A stretch of 64,000 nt of DNA, taken from Pantoea piersonii. GTDB lineage: Bacteria > Pseudomonadota > Gammaproteobacteria > Enterobacterales > Enterobacteriaceae. Positions 51,958 to 61,094 of the stretch are shown here, piece by piece. The stretch is from assembly GCF_003612015.1 (NCBI RefSeq), contig NZ_RARB01000006.1, positions 191,263-255,262 of the forward strand, in the 5' to 3' direction. The translations under genes and the position numbers were made by a program. The stretch's first letter is position 1. Every line of letters starts with the position of its first letter. The notes under the pieces were generated by a model. That model did not search any database and was not told the origin of the DNA. It worked only from the letters and a program-made list of their open reading frames with translations.

Positions 51958-52191
51958 ATGTATTTTTCATCCAAAAAATCAATCGCAATTATCTTTGCCT
52001 GGGGCCTTGCAGGGTTGTTCTTTATCGTTTTTCTCACCTGTAAAATTCACGCCAAAATTATCCTGCAGACGGCTGCCTGTTTCTGTCACAAAACCTCTGG
52101 GCACTATCTCGAATGGTTAACGCATTTGCCCAAACTCGTTTACAGGATACTATTCGAGAAATGTGAGCATAGTTCCGCGCAACGCCACTGA
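51958..52191 (+). CDS. Possible small membrane protein, 77 residues
   Basis: One hydrophobic segment (IAIIFAWGLAGLFFIVFLT) near the N-terminus, then a basic region with four cysteines overall. The only ribosome-site candidate is a weak GAAG 13 bases upstream. No family recognised. The rest of 51694-52714 is AT-rich and holds only the small reverse-strand gene at 52204 and the terminator at 52660. Confidence 0.25.
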   Translation: MYFSSKKSIAIIFAWGLAGLFFIVFLTCKIHAKIILQTAACFCHKTSGHYLEWLTHLPKLVYRILFEKCEHSSAQRH

Positions 52192-52203
52192 TACAGAAAG
52201 GAT

Positions 52204-52326
52204 TTAATGAAAAATAAAGCGAAACAATGAATGCCATTTAATCAAAAATAACCATACCAGAAACCCGGCAGAAGAATAGAGAACCACAAACAGAATAATG
52301 CCTGTACGTTTATTAGAGAATCGCAT
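52204..52326 (-). CDS. Probable small membrane protein, 40 residues
   Basis: ATG at 52324-52326 with AAAGG six bases upstream (a second ATG two codons earlier is also possible). The product is RFSNKRTGIILFVVLYSSAGF followed by LVWLFLIKWHSLFRFIFH: a basic start, one long membrane helix and aromatic, basic end. Similar single-helix peptides in enterobacteria are often stress-induced regulators of membrane proteins. No family recognised. Confidence 0.45.
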   Translation of the reverse strand: MRFSNKRTGIILFVVLYSSAGFLVWLFLIKWHSLFRFIFH

Positions 52327-52659
52327 TAGCATCCTTTCTAACTTCATCATAAGACTTTCACAAAATGGCAGATTAGCCGGTGCCTCATTTGACATAACAT
52401 GCTGTGAGTAATTTTTATTATCAGGCAAGAAGCATAAATACCGCTTCAACACGCTATGTGATTCAGCCCTTTATTACTGCCCGCACGTTTTATTATGATC
52501 CATGTCAATTCTATCCTGTTCTCGCTTACGCTCTGTTATTCTGTCTCACACCGCCCTACTGTTTAATCCAGGTTTACTCTCCGGGGAATAAACTGGAGTC
52601 TGTGATGTATGCACATCATAAAGCATGAAACATACGATTATATGTAACCTTCCTTGCTT

Positions 52660-52684
52660 GCGCCCATTGCCTGGGCGCTTTTTT
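52660..52684 (+). terminator. Strong terminator without an obvious gene upstream
   Basis: GCGCCCA-ttgcc-TGGGCGC, a perfect seven-base stem, then TTTTTT on the plus strand. No convincing coding gene ends near it, so it may end a small RNA or a long transcript across 52330-52650. Confidence 0.7.
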
Positions 52685-52714
52685 ATTTCAGTACTCTTTA
52701 TCGCGTGGTAGATA

Positions 52715-54139
52715 TCAGGAACTGCTGACCATCTTAAGCGCCTGCGCTTTACGCGCCTTCATTCTCCAGACGATCCATAACAACCCAAACCATAGCGGCA
52801 TGGCGCAAAGCGCGGCCAGCGTGTCCGGGTCGAATACCATAATCACCACCGAGAAGGCGAAAAACAACAGGCTAATCCAGCTCATCACCACGCCTGCCGG
52901 CATTTTAAACTGTGACTGTTCATGCAGTTCCGGGCGGTGCTTACGATACGCCAGGTAAGCCACCAGAATCATGCCCCAGCTGTAGATCACCAGAATCGCT
53001 GCAAGCGTGGATACAATGGTAAACAGCGTCATAACATTGGGCACCAGGAACAGCAGCAGCGTTCCGCTCAGCATGCAGAAGCAGGAAAAGAGCAGGCTGC
53101 GTACGGGAATACGGGTGCTTCTGGAAAGTATGCGAAATTGCCAGTGCGCATGTTTTTCTACCGACAGACCGTAGAGCATACGGGTACTGGAATAGACGCC
53201 GCTGTTAGCGGACGACATTGCAGAAGTAAGCGCCACAAAGTTGATAATCGCGGCGGCGGCAGGCAAACCGGCTTTATCAAACAGGGTGACAAAAGGGCTG
53301 ACGTCTGGGGAAATCGCAGCCCAGGAGGTGACGGCGATAATAACGACCATCGACAGCATATAAAAAATGATAATACGCAGCGGAATGGCGTTAATCGCTT
53401 TCGGCAGAATTTTCTCCGGGTCGCGCGTTTCGGCGGTCATGGTGCCGAGCAGCTCAATGCCGGTATAGGAAAAGATAGCGATCTGAAAGCCAGCCAGAAA
53501 GCCTGTCACGCCGTGGGGCAAAAACACCGCTGAGTCCGTCAAATGCTGCAGCGAAGCCTGAACGCCGTCCGGCGAGGTCCAGCCGGTAGCGACCATCCAG
53601 ATGCCGGTAAAGATCAGCGCAACAATAGTGATTACCTTAATTAGCGCAAACCAGAACTCCGCCTCGCCGAACATCTTTACCGACAGCAGGTTGAACATGC
53701 AGAGAATACCCAGGGTGACGAGCGCCGGTATCCAGGCGGACATTTCAGGAAACCAGTACTGCATATAACCGCCGCAAACCACTACGTCGGCGATACAGGT
53801 TACGACCCAGCTCAGCCAGTAAGACCACCCCAGATAAAAACTGGCTTTGGGCCCCAGGTAATCCGCGACGAAATCGGCGAAGGAGCGATAGTCGAGTCTG
53901 GATAACAGTACCTCCCCCATCGCGCGCATCACCATATACATAAAAAACCCCACCAGCGCATAGATGATGAGGATCGAGGTGCCCGCGACGGCGATATTTT
54001 TTCCGGCACCCATAAACAGCCCGGTGCCGATAGCGCCGCCCAGCGCGATCATCTGAATATGGCGCTCGCTCAGCCCGCGCTCCAGCTGCGACGAAGAGGA
54101 AGATTTTGCTGACGGCGCGTGCGGTTCTTTTACGGTCAT
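52715..54139 (-). CDS. APC-family amino acid permease (CycA/AnsP-like)
   Basis: 474 residues with twelve hydrophobic segments. The N-terminal LERGLSERHIQMIALGGAIGTGLFMGAGKNIAVAG and later ETRDPEKILPKAINAIPLRI match the amino-acid transporter group containing CycA, AnsP and GabP. CycA (D-serine, D-alanine, glycine) is the closest by eye, but segments differ enough that the substrate is unsettled. It lies 90 bases after astB on the same strand, where astE sits in E. coli, so it may serve arginine or ornithine catabolism. AAGGAATTGCT precedes ATG. Confidence 0.88.
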   Translation of the reverse strand: MTVKEPHAPSAKSSSSSQLERGLSERHIQMIALGGAIGTGLFMGAGKNIAVAGTSILIIYALVGFFMYMVMRAMGEVLLSRLDYRSFADFVADYLGPKASFYLGWSYWLSWVVTCIADVVVCGGYMQYWFPEMSAWIPALVTLGILCMFNLLSVKMFGEAEFWFALIKVITIVALIFTGIWMVATGWTSPDGVQASLQHLTDSAVFLPHGVTGFLAGFQIAIFSYTGIELLGTMTAETRDPEKILPKAINAIPLRIIIFYMLSMVVIIAVTSWAAISPDVSPFVTLFDKAGLPAAAAIINFVALTSAMSSANSGVYSSTRMLYGLSVEKHAHWQFRILSRSTRIPVRSLLFSCFCMLSGTLLLFLVPNVMTLFTIVSTLAAILVIYSWGMILVAYLAYRKHRPELHEQSQFKMPAGVVMSWISLLFFAFSVVIMVFDPDTLAALCAMPLWFGLLWIVWRMKARKAQALKMVSSS

Positions 54140-54229
54140 AGCAATTCCTTCTGTGTTAAGGAGAGGTCACGGCGGCAACCTTTTGCGAGGCAACGGCTCA
54201 GCGAATCCGCGGCTGTCGCCCCTCTTTTC

Positions 54230-55573
54230 TCAGCGCTGAAAGTCATAGATGCTCCCCAGCGACAGGATCTGCGTCAGCTCATCCAGCGCCTGGCGGACTT
54301 CGCGCAGCAGCTGCGGATCGGCCAGATCGCTGCTGTGCAGCCGATCGCGATAATGTTTTTCTACCCAGCGAGTCAGCTGTTGATAGCGTGCGTCATTCAT
54401 CAGGCTGCCGCTGTTGACGGCGGCGCGTTCAGCCTCGTTCAACACCACGCGCAGGCGAAGGCAGGCGGGCCCGCCGCCGTTGCGCATACTTTCACGCAGG
54501 TCGAACAGCTGCACCTCGTCAATCGGCGAGCCGGGACGCTCCGTCAGAAGGTTAAGATAGCGCCAGACATTTTCGCGCTGGCGGCACTCTTCCGGCACGA
54601 CAATCAACATTTTCCCGTCAGGCTTGCTCAGCAGCTGACTGTTAAACAGGTAAGAGGCGACCGCATCCTCCAGCGAAACCTGTTCCTCCGGCACTTCGAC
54701 ACTCTCAAAAGGTAAACCCAGCGCGGCGCTCTTCTCCCGTAGCTGGCTGAGGAGACGATCCTGATCGAGAAAAGCGCGCTGATGGTGAAACAGTACATGC
54801 CGGTTGCTTACCGCGATGACGTCGTTGTGAAACACGCCGCTGTCTATCGCCGCAGGGTTCTGCTGAGCGAAAAGGGTATAGTCAGGATTAAGCTGATGCA
54901 GGCGCGCGACCGCTTCGCTCGCTTCCAGCGTCTGACGCGCTGGGTAACGCTGCGGCGCCACACCGCCGCCGAACGCGCGACGTCCGTAAACAAACAGCTG
55001 AATACCCTGACTACCGTAATCGCCGCAGAAGCGATTATGATTGGCCGCGCCTTCGTCGCCGAAATCGCTCTGCTGCGGCAGCGCGTCGTGATGACAGAAG
55101 TGAGCCTCATTATTAAAGGTGGCGCGCAGGATCGCCGAGGTCACCGGCGCCTCGAGAGAGCGATGCAGCTTATTGTTGAGATTCGCCACGGTGAAATGCA
55201 CCCGACCATCGGCGCTGTCCGCTGAAGGGGACACCGTGGCCGCATTGGCGGTCCACATTGACGACGCGGAGCTCAGCGCAGAAAGAAGATGCGGTGAGGC
55301 CGCCGCCGCACGCGCCAGCAGCTGCGTATCGCTGCCGGTAAACCCCAGCGCGCGCAGCGCGTCGACGTCAGGACGCGGCTGCGGCGGCAGAATGCCCTGC
55401 ACGAAGCCGCGATCCGCCAGTGCTTTCATTTTCGCCAGCCCCTGCAGCGCGGCCTTACGCGGATTCGACAGGCCGTCGCGGTTGTGCAGCGACGCCTCGT
55501 TCCCGACCGACAGTCCTGCATAGTGGTGCGTCGGGCCAACCAGCCCGTCAAAATTTGCTTCAAAACCAGACAT
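54230..55573 (-). CDS. astB: N-succinylarginine dihydrolase
   Basis: 447 residues, the length of E. coli AstB. N-terminal [24 protein letters not shown], the [14 protein letters not shown] stretch and the C-terminal catalytic [15 protein letters not shown] (Cys in PACLRLR) are all present. It hydrolyses N2-succinylarginine to N2-succinylornithine, releasing two ammonia and carbon dioxide, the second step of the arginine succinyltransferase pathway. Starts 13 bases after the end of the astD scar. Confidence 0.95.
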   Translation of the reverse strand: MSGFEANFDGLVGPTHHYAGLSVGNEASLHNRDGLSNPRKAALQGLAKMKALADRGFVQGILPPQPRPDVDALRALGFTGSDTQLLARAAAASPHLLSALSSASSMWTANAATVSPSADSADGRVHFTVANLNNKLHRSLEAPVTSAILRATFNNEAHFCHHDALPQQSDFGDEGAANHNRFCGDYGSQGIQLFVYGRRAFGGGVAPQRYPARQTLEASEAVARLHQLNPDYTLFAQQNPAAIDSGVFHNDVIAVSNRHVLFHHQRAFLDQDRLLSQLREKSAALGLPFESVEVPEEQVSLEDAVASYLFNSQLLSKPDGKMLIVVPEECRQRENVWRYLNLLTERPGSPIDEVQLFDLRESMRNGGGPACLRLRVVLNEAERAAVNSGSLMNDARYQQLTRWVEKHYRDRLHSSDLADPQLLREVRQALDELTQILSLGSIYDFQR

Positions 55574-55586
55574 AAAAACCTCTGTA

Positions 55587-55718
55587 TCAGAAAGGAAGGC
55601 CCGGAGAAGACGTGGCGGGCAAGGTCAGGGATTCGCTATCTTCAGGCGAACAGGTGCTCAGTCGCAGGCCGTTGCCCTGGCGCCACTCTCTGGCAATAAA
55701 GTGTGCTGCATGGCTCAT
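55587..55718 (-). pseudogene. astD: astD internal-deletion scar: 43 codons joining first and last parts of the gene
   Basis: An open frame from ATG 55718 to TGA 55587, 43 codons. The first 27 residues (FIAREWRQGNGLRLS...SPED) follow the N-terminus of AstD (I-N-G-x-W-x-x-G-x-G pattern); the last 16, starting [14 protein letters not shown], match its C-terminus (SLTLPATLNPGLDF in E. coli, from memory). The central 440 to 450 codons, including the catalytic cysteine, are missing with the reading frame intact. The ATGA overlap with astA and the spacing to astB are as for an intact gene. The peptide cannot be a dehydrogenase. Finding a precise in-frame junction suggests deletion of the gene with its translational coupling kept. 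Confidence 0.85.
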
Positions 55719-56749
55719 AACGCATTCTCTTCGGGATTAAGGGAAACCAGGCGCAGCCTGTCAGCGTCGTCGATCTGCATCGCGCGGCGCTGGGCCTCGT
55801 TCAGGCAAAGAGAGCGGCCGTCGGCGGCGGGCTGCACCAGTACCGCACAGAAGTGCGCTAAATCATCTCGGGCGACAATACAGGGCGCATTGCCTTCAGC
55901 CAGCGTTTCGCCAGCACGGCCGGCAGTCACTACGCGGCTGTCGCGGATGGCGCGAATAGCATCGGTTTCGGCCTCCATTACCGGGCCGGCGTCAAAAATG
56001 TCGACCGAGCCGCGCCAGCTGAATCCCTCTTTTTCCAGGATCGCTCTGGCGGGCGCGGTGCGCGGATGCACCTCACCGATAACCCGCTGTGCGGCGGCGG
56101 GCAGCAGCGAAATGTAAACCGGCCAGGAGGGCATCAGCTCGGCGATAAAGGTTTTCATGCCGGTGCCGGTCAGGCGATCCGCTTCCGCAAAAGGAATTTC
56201 AAAAAAGTGATGACCCAGCGCGTCCCAGAAGGGCGATCTCCCCTCCTCATCCACTACGCCGCGCATCTCCGCAAAAAGGTGGGATGAGAAGAGGTGGCGG
56301 TGCGCGGCGATAAACAGCAGGCGCGCTTTAGAGAGCAGCAGACCGTTACGGTTAACCTGATAATCAGGATCGAGAAACAGCGTACAGAGTTCACTGTGGC
56401 CGGTATGGTCATAGCTGAGGTGCAGCAACTCCTGGTTTTTATAGACGCCAATTTCGCGTGAGGCGCGTACGCTACGCTGAATGCGAAAGTTATAAAAAGG
56501 CTCATTCAGCCCTACGGCGACTTCAATCGCGCTAACGCCGACCACGCGGCCCGCCAGCGGATCCTCCAGTACAAACAGAAACCCCTGTTGAGCGCGCGGC
56601 AGGCGTCCCGCAAAGGTTTCGATACTGTTATGGATACGCGCTCTGAGTCGCGGCTCGTCGTGCGGCAAGGATGTCATGCCGACCCCGGCGCGCGCCGCGA
56701 GCCGCAGGATATCAGGCAAATCAGATTCTTTTACCGGTCGAAACAGCAC
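55715..56749 (-). CDS. astA: Arginine N-succinyltransferase
   Basis: 344 residues, the E. coli length. N-terminal FRPVKESDLPDILRLAARAGVGMTSLP and GNAT-like core with LHLSYDHTGHSELCTLFLDPDYQVNRNGLLLSKARLLF, plus the DALGHHFFEIPFAEADRLTG segment, are the AstA pattern. It transfers succinyl from succinyl-CoA to arginine, the first step of the pathway. Lies 15 bases after astC and overlaps the astD scar start by four bases. Confidence 0.95.
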   Translation of the reverse strand: MLFRPVKESDLPDILRLAARAGVGMTSLPHDEPRLRARIHNSIETFAGRLPRAQQGFLFVLEDPLAGRVVGVSAIEVAVGLNEPFYNFRIQRSVRASREIGVYKNQELLHLSYDHTGHSELCTLFLDPDYQVNRNGLLLSKARLLFIAAHRHLFSSHLFAEMRGVVDEEGRSPFWDALGHHFFEIPFAEADRLTGTGMKTFIAELMPSWPVYISLLPAAAQRVIGEVHPRTAPARAILEKEGFSWRGSVDIFDAGPVMEAETDAIRAIRDSRVVTAGRAGETLAEGNAPCIVARDDLAHFCAVLVQPAADGRSLCLNEAQRRAMQIDDADRLRLVSLNPEENAL

Positions 56750-56764
56750 AGGCGTTCTCCTCTG

Positions 56765-57970
56765 TTAACCGACGAAACGGGCAATAGCGCGTTCAAGCCG
56801 CACAAACGCCGTTTCCAGGTCGCTGAAGGGAATATTTAAGGCCGGGGTGAGGCGCAACACATCCGGTCCGGCGATCAGGGCGATAACGCCCTCTTCCGCC
56901 GCCAGGTTGGTCAGCGTTTTGGCTTTACCGCTGTAAGGCGTCGCCAGTTCAGCACCGATCAGCAAGCCTGCGCCGCGAATATCGCTAAAGACGCCATACT
57001 GCGTGTTCAGCGCCGCGAGTCGCTCCACGATCCAACCGTGGCGCGCTTTTACGCCCTGCAGCAGCGCGCTGTCCAGCTGCGCCAGCACGCTGTTGGCGAC
57101 CGTCGCGGCCAGCGGGTTGCCGCCGAAGGTCGTGCCGTGCGTGCCGGGCTGAAACACCTGCGCCCAGGCATCGCGCGTCAGCATCGCGCCGACAGGGAAG
57201 CCGCCGCCCAGCCCTTTCGCGCTGGTTAAAATATCGGGTTCAACGCCATACTGCTGACAGGCGTAAAGCGAACCGGTTCGTCCGGCGCCGGTCTGCACCT
57301 CATCAAAGATCAGCGTGGCGTGGTAGCGATCGCAGAGCTGACGCAACCCCTGCAAAAAGGCCGCATCCGCCGGGCGCACGCCGCCCTCGCCGATAATCGG
57401 CTCGACGATAATGGCGCAGGTGCGTTCAGAAATATGATCGCTGACGGCCTGGAGATCGTTATAAGGCAGATGGGTAATGTCGCCGGGCAGCGGCGCATAG
57501 TCCGCCGAATATTTTGGCTGTCCGCCAACCGTGACCGTAAACAGGGTGCGGCCATGAAAGGCATTGTTGAAGGCGATAATCTCGCTTTTTTCTTTTCCGT
57601 GGCGTTCGAGAGCATATTTACGCGCCAGCTTAAGCGCCGCCTCGTTGGCTTCCGCACCGGAGTTACAGAAAAAGACTTTATCGGCGAAGGTGGACTCAAC
57701 CAGCGTTTTCGCCAGCTGCAGTACCGGTTCGTTGGTGTAGCCATTGCCGATGTGCCAGAGCCTGTCGATCTGCGCTTTGAGCGCCTCGGCAAGGTGAGGA
57801 TTGGCATGTCCCAGCGCGTTGACCGCAATACCACCGGCCAGATCGATATATTCCTTGTCCTGCTGATCCCAGACGCGGGAACCACTCGCTTTTACCGGAA
57901 TAAAAGGCGCGGGCGAAAAGCAAGGCACCATATATTTATCGAAATCTTCACGATTAAGACGTGCTGACAT
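56765..57970 (-). CDS. astC: Succinylornithine transaminase (AstC/ArgD family)
   Basis: 401 residues, class III PLP aminotransferase. Features: [18 protein letters not shown], the phosphate-binding [29 protein letters not shown] and the PLP lysine in [16 protein letters not shown]. It removes the side-chain amine of succinylornithine with 2-oxoglutarate, giving glutamate and succinylglutamate semialdehyde. First gene of the ast operon, as usual; ArgD activity is possible because the families overlap, but position supports astC. GGAG lies before ATG. Confidence 0.93.
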   Translation of the reverse strand: MSARLNREDFDKYMVPCFSPAPFIPVKASGSRVWDQQDKEYIDLAGGIAVNALGHANPHLAEALKAQIDRLWHIGNGYTNEPVLQLAKTLVESTFADKVFFCNSGAEANEAALKLARKYALERHGKEKSEIIAFNNAFHGRTLFTVTVGGQPKYSADYAPLPGDITHLPYNDLQAVSDHISERTCAIIVEPIIGEGGVRPADAAFLQGLRQLCDRYHATLIFDEVQTGAGRTGSLYACQQYGVEPDILTSAKGLGGGFPVGAMLTRDAWAQVFQPGTHGTTFGGNPLAATVANSVLAQLDSALLQGVKARHGWIVERLAALNTQYGVFSDIRGAGLLIGAELATPYSGKAKTLTNLAAEEGVIALIAGPDVLRLTPALNIPFSDLETAFVRLERAIARFVG

Positions 57971-58491
57971 GTCATTTCTCCTGAAATGAAAAGAAGAATA
58001 GCGTGACGATCCAGCCGCGCTTTCGCTTGTAATTTAACGGCGCGGGCAAGCCGCGAATTAAATAAATTATCGCGTTATGTTTATCGCGTGAAATATAAAT
58101 CAGGCTAGCGCTTCGGGTCGATAATGATTAAATATATCCATTCCTTCTGTTTAAGTGAGTTTCATACTGGTCGTGGCCTGTAACAAAGTCAACACATCCT
58201 GGATTCATTCTATTCACTTTTTGAACCCTCTCAAAGATCTGAAAAAATTGATAAAAACCGTCATTATGCAGATCTGGTGCATATAAAATGCATAAATATT
58301 CACTACATGCAGGTCAAAAAAGATGATTAATTATTCATATATCGTGACCGGGAAACGGTCCGTCTTTTTAGCTTTGGCTCTCTCGCCGATAGACATGCTG
58401 CAAATAAATGTTAGGTTTACTGCCGTTAAGAACATCTGATCCTGTTTTATTTCCCTGCACATTTAGCGACCCTACGTCGATAAGGTTTTTT
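57971..58491. other. Divergent regulatory region between astC and glutamate dehydrogenase
   Basis: 521 bases, AT-rich, with no gene. It contains a candidate ArgR box (58287-58304) and several repeats of TGCAT/ATGCA in its middle. A sigma-54 -24/-12 pair was looked for on both strands and not found with correct spacing. Confidence 0.55.
58287..58304. promoter_or_regulatory. Candidate ArgR box
   Basis: AATGCATAAATATTCACT matches the 18-base ARG box consensus WNTGAATWWWWATTCANW at all positions but one (C for A in the left half). ArgR activates the ast operon in Salmonella and E. coli, and the box lies upstream of both astC and the divergent dehydrogenase. A partial second half-site, TGCAT, overlaps its left side. 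Confidence 0.45.
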
Positions 58492-59766
58492 ATGGAAAAG
58501 TTATCTTACGCGTCAGAAAGTAGCACCTCTGCCTGGACCACCTATTTACGCCAAATAGATCGCGTGGCGCCCTATTTAGGCGAACTGGCGCGCTGGACGG
58601 ATACATTGCGTCACCCTAAACGCGCGCTGATTGTCGATATTCCGTTGCAAATGGATGACGGGACGATTCGTCATTTCGAAGGTTATCGCGTTCAGCACAA
58701 CCTTTCGCGTGGCCCCGGCAAAGGCGGCATTCGTTACCATCCCGACGTGGACCTCAATGAAGTTATGGCGCTTTCTGCGTGGATGACTATCAAGTGTGCT
58801 GCGGTCAACCTGCCCTATGGCGGCGCTAAAGGCGGCATCCGCGTAGATCCTTTCTCGCTTTCAGAAGGCGAGCTGGAGCGTTTGACGCGTCGTTATACCA
58901 GCGAAATCGGCATCGTTATCGGACCGCAAAAAGATATTCCCGCGCCGGATGTCGGCACTAACGGCAAGGTTATGGCCTGGATTATGGATACCTACTCCAT
59001 GAACCAGGGCACCACGGTCACTGGCGTCGTTACGGGTAAGCCGGTCCATCTTGGCGGCTCGCTTGGCCGCGAAAAAGCGACAGGCCGCGGCGTCTTTATC
59101 ACCGGCAGAGAGGTGGCACAGCGCGCAGGTATTACGATTGAAGGCAGCCGCGTCGCCGTTCAGGGCTTCGGCAACGTCGGCAGCGAAGCAGCTCGCCTGT
59201 TTGCTGAAGCGGGCGCGCGCGTCGTGGCTATTCAGGATCACAGCGCGACGCTCTATAACGAGCGCGGCATCGACCTGACGGCGCTCAGCGACTGGCAGGC
59301 GCAGCACCGCAAAATTGCGGGCTTTACCGGCGCACAGGAGATCGACAGCGAGGCGTTCTGGGAGGTGCAGATGGATATTCTGATCCCTGCCGCGCTCGAA
59401 GGGCAGATTACCCTACAGCGCGCGAAGTCGCTTAACTGCCGGCTGGTGCTCGAAGGCGCTAACGGCCCGACCTTTCCTGAAGCGGACGATATGCTGGCAG
59501 AGAGAGGCATTCTCGTTGTGCCCGACGTGGTGTGTAACGCCGGCGGCGTGACGGTGAGTTATTTTGAATGGGTGCAGGATATGGCCAGCTTCTTCTGGAG
59601 CGAAGAGGAGATCAACCAGCGCATGGACAAGATTATGACTGAGGCGATGGTCAGCGTCTGGGATAAAGCTAAAGAGAAAAGCTGCTCTTTACGCACCGCG
59701 GCTTATATTGTCGCCTGCGAGCGCATTCTGATGGCGCGCCAGGATCGCGGCATTTATCCGGGTTAG
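58492..59766 (+). CDS. Glutamate dehydrogenase (Glu/Leu/Phe/Val dehydrogenase family)
   Basis: 424 residues from the ATG at 58492 (AAGG upstream; an open frame begins 84 bases earlier without a ribosome site). The lysines of the catalytic cleft are in [16 protein letters not shown] and GGAKGGI, followed by [11 protein letters not shown]. The cofactor domain has [17 protein letters not shown] and the family ends [16 protein letters not shown]. Differs from enterobacterial NADP-dependent GdhA in length and motifs, so this looks like a catabolic NAD-type enzyme that would deaminate glutamate from the ast pathway to 2-oxoglutarate. Confidence 0.87.
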   Translation: MEKLSYASESSTSAWTTYLRQIDRVAPYLGELARWTDTLRHPKRALIVDIPLQMDDGTIRHFEGYRVQHNLSRGPGKGGIRYHPDVDLNEVMALSAWMTIKCAAVNLPYGGAKGGIRVDPFSLSEGELERLTRRYTSEIGIVIGPQKDIPAPDVGTNGKVMAWIMDTYSMNQGTTVTGVVTGKPVHLGGSLGREKATGRGVFITGREVAQRAGITIEGSRVAVQGFGNVGSEAARLFAEAGARVVAIQDHSATLYNERGIDLTALSDWQAQHRKIAGFTGAQEIDSEAFWEVQMDILIPAALEGQITLQRAKSLNCRLVLEGANGPTFPEADDMLAERGILVVPDVVCNAGGVTVSYFEWVQDMASFFWSEEEINQRMDKIMTEAMVSVWDKAKEKSCSLRTAAYIVACERILMARQDRGIYPG

Positions 59767-60733
59767 AACCTGTCGCCTGCTGAGGTGATAGCCCTTTTGC
59801 GCTATGGCGCCAAAGCGCATCTGCTTCCGGCAGGCGGTCCTCTGCCTGCCTGGTCCGCTCGCGTAGCTTCAGAATACCTGACAGCCAACGCAGGCTGAGA
59901 GTAAGGGCAGCCGCCTGGACCGCTCTGCCGGAATACCTTACCGGTTTTCACTGGCGGAACGTCAGGTCGCACGTATCAAAATATTTAATTATGCCGGCGC
60001 GTCAGAGCTGTCCCTCAGTTTTCTGTCTGTCAATGTTAATGCTGCCTGTGAAGCGCTTTTTATCGCTCGATATCGTCTTTTAATAAAATATTTATGAAAC
60101 AGGATGGCCCACTCAGTCGTTCTGCCTGCGACCGGCTATACATTTATTGCCGTTCCCGTCACTATTTATATCAACTATAAATAAACCAGCCTTAAATTAT
60201 TCTATAACCCTGGCGATGCAGGTTAAGCAGTTGCTAATGTAGTGTTCACATTTCACGATTAAGACGATCTGGTTTTATTTTTACTCAGCCTTAATAACCT
60301 GTTAAATCTCAAGCCTAAAGGCTTTATTTGCAAAAACAAATTTGCAAAAATGTTAATTTCATAGAACCTTACTGTTTGAAAACGCGTTAATGCTCTGCTT
60401 TTTCAGTAACGATGTCAGGAAGAATGATAATTATAAAGGCCTGACAAACAAAGGCTTTGCGCGTATCCTTCCCGGAAAAGGAATAGTATTCAAGGTCATC
60501 GGGAAAATATCTGGCGTGAAGCTACAGTCTCAGCAAAAATATTTATACATCATTCAATAAGATGCTTTACACGCTAAGTTTTTTCGTCACCTTCGCTTCA
60601 GCTGAGGCTTAATATCGGATTTTGCGATGCGCTCCAGAGCAGCGGAACATAAAAAGAAAACATCGAACCCCATGAGATTTTCTGGATTAACTCTACTAAC
60701 AGAGCATTTTACGGATAAATTTAGAGACGAATA
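59767..60733. other. Long intergenic region, 967 bases
   Basis: No credible coding gene. Just after the dehydrogenase lies a perfect hairpin GGCAGGC-8-GCCTGCC (59829-59850), a possible transcript end. From about 60000 the sequence becomes AT-rich up to the Hha-like gene. No repeats of note were recognised. Confidence 0.5.
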
Positions 60734-60937
60734 ATGAATAAAAATTATTACCTGAGTGAGTTAAGACGCTGCCCCTCAAAAGATATACTTGATATCGTTA
60801 CCAGCTATATGCGTAAAAATGTTCCTGCTCAGGATATCAGCTCTTTTGAAGGTGCCTACGATCACCGTAAGGCAGAGCTTATAATGAATGAGATTTTTAA
60901 TGATGTTCCGAGCGAAATATGGAGGCTGGTGAATTAG
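60734..60937 (+). CDS. Hha/YmoA-family nucleoid-associated modulator
   Basis: 67 residues with the Hha pattern throughout: YYLSELRRCPSKDILDIVTS, then SSFEGAYDHRKAELIMNEIF, PSEIWRLVN. E. coli Hha has YLMRLRRCQTIDTLERVI, ADHRLAELTMN and PSSVWKFI in the same positions. The family binds H-NS and adjusts silencing of horizontally acquired, AT-rich genes such as fimbriae. Ribosome site is weak (GAGACGA). It may be a second copy, apart from a chromosomal hha at its usual place, which lies outside this window. Confidence 0.85.
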   Translation: MNKNYYLSELRRCPSKDILDIVTSYMRKNVPAQDISSFEGAYDHRKAELIMNEIFNDVPSEIWRLVN

Positions 60938-60992
60938 TCAGGAAAGCTGGCCAGGAACATTAGCGTCCATTTCAGCGTTTACCTCAATGATA

Positions 60993-61026
60993 AAAGAGCA
61001 TCACTTCGCCCTGCGTGATGCTCTTT
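60993..61026. terminator. Bidirectional terminator between convergent genes
   Basis: AAAGAGCATCAC and GTGATGCTCTTT form a perfect 12-base stem with a ten-base loop. Read leftward the stem is followed by TTTT; it ends both the Hha-like gene and the quinone-oxidoreductase-like gene. Confidence 0.82.
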
Positions 61027-61094
61027 GCTGCCAGAAGGGTTAAGACCCGCCAGCTACGCCGCTGTCGTCTGTTTTGAACACGCCGCCAAAACTA

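Noticed and set aside
52404..52628. 74-codon frame ending before the terminator at 52660
   Set aside because: No ribosome site and no hydrophobic or domain pattern; a non-coding RNA is at least as likely.
58270..58290. Possible sigma-54 promoter (TGGTGC...TGCA) for the ast operon
   Set aside because: The GG to GC distance is two bases too long and the orientation faces the dehydrogenase, not astC.
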